From Theobroma cacao (lineage: Eukaryota; Streptophyta; Magnoliopsida; Malvales; Malvaceae), in the NCBI RefSeq assembly GCF_000208745.1, contig NC_030855.1:16989952-17053951 (forward strand): a stretch of 64,000 nt of DNA, given 5' to 3'. Positions 61,501 to 64,000 of the stretch are shown in pieces. Numbering within the stretch: position 1 is the stretch's first letter; every line of letters begins with the position of its first letter. The position numbers were made by a program, and so were the translations under genes. Below the pieces are notes generated by a model that saw only the letters and a program-made list of their open reading frames with translations, was not told the DNA's origin and ran no database searches.

Positions 61501-64000
61501 ATGGCTTCTCGTAGGCGTATGCTTCTAAAGGTCATAATTCTCGGTGACAGCGGGTAATCTTATAATCGGTTCTCCTTCTTCTTCCTCTTTTTTTTTCTTT
61601 TTTCTGTTTGTTTTCTCTTATTTTAATTTCCTTTCTTTTTATTCGTATCAGAATTGAAAATTTGATTCATTTCTATTTTAATTAAAACTATTTGCTTTGT
61701 TTTTTTGCTAACATGCATTTGATCTTTATTACTATTATTTTATTTTAGGGTTGGGAAGACATCTCTAATGAATCAGTAAGCTTTGAAACTTCAATTCTAA
61801 TCTTTTCTTCCTTTTTTTTTGTTAATTGTTGAATTTTGGATATTCCGTTGCTGGTTCTGGTGTTCTAATTATGGGTAATTTTATTGGAATTAGGTATGTT
61901 AATCGTAAGTTTAGTAATCAGTACAAAGCGACGATAGGAGCCGATTTTTTGACAAAAGAGGTTCAATTTGAAGATAGATTGTTTACATTGCAGGTAAAAA
62001 ATTGTTCATTTTCTAAGAAATTTTTTTTTTATTTCCTTTAAATTTACTACTGTATGTTACTGTTTGCAACAGAATTTGATTACTCTGTCAAGTTAGTGAT
62101 TGCATATGTAACCATTAAGGTGATAAAATTTGCTTTGTTTAGCTATGAATCCTCTTGGGAAATTCAGCAGCAGATTGTGGGTATGAAAATTTGCTGGAGA
62201 GTGAGAAGTTCACACCCTGCCCTTAGGGAATGTAATTTTCAATGGGTCTTTAGTTCTGAATGCAAGCTGAAGATGTGGCCACAAAGGGATGTCACCAGCC
62301 AAATTTAAAAATTTTCATGGTAATTTTTGCCTGATCTAGTTTTTAACCAAAAATGACAATGATAGGGAGTCTTTTGATGACAAAACTGGTAGTTTGAATA
62401 TTCAATTTGGTGAGATAAGGTGCCGAATAAAATGATGAGCAAAATCTTGTTTCATTGCCTATTATCTTAATTTAATCCTTGTTTTGTGATTTCTGCTGTT
62501 CCACATGATGATAATGCAGTGTGATTTTTAGATTCTATAGGCAAATATAGTCTGATGTTGCCATCTTTGAGTGGCAATATTCAATTGTAGAAACCAAGCC
62601 AACCTTTGCCTATTCTTTCCAAAGATATGTAATTCGGTTGAGAAGTAGTGAGAGTAAGCTTTATTTACATTTCTTAGCGTTGATACTCTTTTTTCTCTTT
62701 GTATGCATAGATATGGGATACTGCAGGGCAGGAAAGGTTTCAAAGTTTAGGTGTGGCTTTCTACCGTGGTGCTGATTGTTGTGTACTTGTGTATGATGTG
62801 AATGTCATGAAGTCCTTTGATAATCTTAACAACTGGCGGGAAGAGTTTCTGATTCAGGTAATATTCTATTCAATGACATGTAGAATGTCTTAACTGGATG
62901 AATGACTAAAGTTATTTTTTGAATGCTCAGGCCAGTCCTTCTGACCCCGAAAACTTTCCATTTGTGGTGTTGGGAAACAAGGTTGATGTTGATGGTGGCA
63001 ACAGTCGAGTGGTAAGATGTCTTCCACCCTCTTGACTTGCGTTTCTTGCCTCCATTTGCCTAAAGCTTTCTTAGTGCTTTATAGTATCAAATCAGCATGT
63101 GAATGGACTTATGGTGGTGTATGAATGTGGTTATTCCTTTCTGGTTTAGGTTTCTGAAAAAAAAGCAAAGGCATGGTGTGCTTCAAAGGGAAACATACCA
63201 TACTTTGAGACCTCTGCAAAAGAAGGATTCAATGTTGATGCAGCATTTGAGTGCATAGCTAAAAATGCTCTCAAGAATGAACCTGAAGAAGAAATGTAAG
63301 TATTGTATGTTTCTGAATAGTTTAGGCTCTGTTTAGTTGATGCTTTTGCTTTTCGCTATTTGTCTTTTGTTTTCTATTACTTTTCTATTTTTTTTTCTCT
63401 TTGCTTTCTATTCATTGTTTTTACAAAAATGCAAAAATCAAGTAGTAAAAGCATCAACTAAACAGAGCCTTGTTGTAGTAATTATCTGCTTACTTTTACT
63501 AGGGGATGTTAGATGTTGGGAAGCAAAATCTGTATAAATTAATGATGTTTTGATGTTTATGATGATGGATCAGTCTTTAAAGAAATATAATAAAATATTA
63601 AAGTAGAAGAACATGACAAAGAGAGTAAATTAACAGTTGGAGATGTAATCTGGCCTTTCTTTCTATGATGGACCAGTTTTTACTTCTTCAATTGCAATTG
63701 AGTGCTCCTCAGGTAAAGATATTGTCATGGGCTCATTTCGAATGGTGACCTATCCATGCCATTATGTGTGAGATCTTTAATGGAGTTCCTCAATACCATT
63801 TTTAAACTGTTTTTTTTTCGTTGAATTCCTCCTTGGATACCTTTGATTGATGCGCATGAGATTCTTTCAGTATCTTCCAAATGGGTCATGGATATTGTCA
63901 GAGTTGAATTACAAATTAAGCCCTTTATAATTTGACAGCTAATCTGCTGAAATAGGAGTTTGCTTAATGGCCAGCATGATGCCTCATGAAATTTTCTTTA
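61501..64000 (+). CDS. RABG3: RAB7-type small GTPase (RABG3), last exon beyond the window
   Basis: Six exons are visible: 61501-61553, 61749-61775, 61894-61993, 62711-62857, 62931-63011 and 63150-63295. They encode residues 1-184 plus two bases of the next codon. GTPase motifs: P-loop GDSGVGKTS (15-23), effector region YKATIGADF (37-45), DTAGQE (63-68), NKVD (125-128) and ETSAK (156-160). The start [18 protein letters not shown] and the NEPEEE end of the visible part are those of plant RAB7/RABG3. This family directs traffic to the vacuole from late endosomes. The missing last exon should encode about 20 residues ending in a Cys-x-Cys prenylation motif. Its donor at 63296 has no convincing matching acceptor before 64000. 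A foldback element sits in this last intron. Confidence 0.92.
63324..63470. mobile_element. 147-bp foldback (MITE-like) element in the last RAB7 intron
   Basis: Perfect 24-base inverted repeats: an arm starting AGGCTCTGTTTAGTTGATGC at 63324-63347 and its exact reverse complement at 63447-63470. The interior is pyrimidine-rich, and there is no coding capacity. GGCTCTGTTTAG-type ends resemble plant hAT/PIF miniature elements. No clear target duplication was seen. Confidence 0.65.

Noticed and set aside
63868..63925. CAG/TATCTTCCA at 63868 as the last RAB7 exon, since RABG3 proteins continue with Tyr-Leu-Pro after the Glu run.
   Set aside because: The exon 6 donor leaves two bases (AT), so this acceptor shifts the frame. 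The reading that would give Tyr-Leu-Pro diverges at once and lacks the C-terminal Cys-x-Cys. Probably coincidence; the real exon should lie beyond 64000.

Overview
The window is nuclear DNA from a dicot plant. Genes are intron-rich with GT..AG introns, intergenic DNA is very AT-rich, and a chloroplast transit-peptide protein, a class III peroxidase and a PERK receptor kinase are present. The gene content and the gene order point to a rosid. The TATCGATA-type repeats make me think of Malvales (cacao, cotton or durian relatives), but that is only an impression. There is a 497-base run of N at 54186-54682 and a single N at 6621.

Layout, left to right. 1-2.4 kb: LTR-retrotransposon debris and a degenerate TATCGATA repeat field. 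2.65-3.57 kb (+): TMA7. 4.79-7.21 kb (-): uncharacterised chloroplast-targeted acidic protein. 7.5-8.8 kb: a decayed transposon-like repeat. 10.80-13.08 kb (+): mitochondrial basic amino acid carrier BAC2. 15.34-16.26 kb (-): PDX1.2, the non-catalytic PDX1 paralogue, with a heat-shock-element array upstream. 16.5-22.5 kb: AT-rich DNA with a perfect hairpin, a TIR-type element and a truncated, frameshifted copy of the 5' end of the plastid ribosomal protein L1 gene. 22.75-28.15 kb (+): kinesin-13B. 28.83-31.18 kb (+): atypical class III peroxidase (PER48-like). 31.89-32.6 kb (-): small uncharacterised protein. 34.23-38.98 kb (-): CHL1/DDX11-type iron-sulphur helicase, head-to-head with 39.33-40.37 kb (+) ribosomal protein eL37. 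42.56-50.18 kb (-): sorting nexin with PXA, PX and Nexin-C regions, carrying a one-base frameshift in this assembly. 52.2-53.2 kb: transposon-like repeat with a 9-bp target duplication. 55.64-60.49 kb (+): PERK receptor kinase. 61.50 kb to beyond the right edge (+): RAB7/RABG3 GTPase, last exon missing.

Splice sites were assigned by eye. In every complete multi-exon gene except the sorting nexin, the exon lengths add up to an exact open frame, which supports the models. There is no operon logic: these are independent housekeeping and stress genes. The order TMA7, PDX1.2, kinesin-13B, eL37, RAB7/PERK matches, from memory, duplicated Arabidopsis blocks (At3g16040-16100, At1g15240-15270, At1g52280-52300). 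BAC2 and CHL1, adjacent in Arabidopsis at At1g79890-79900, are interleaved here.

I found no clearly new multi-gene system. The most rewarding items are the PDX1.2 pseudoenzyme with its heat-shock promoter, the sorting-nexin frameshift, the plastid L1 gene fragment, and several transposon-like repeats with clear ends.
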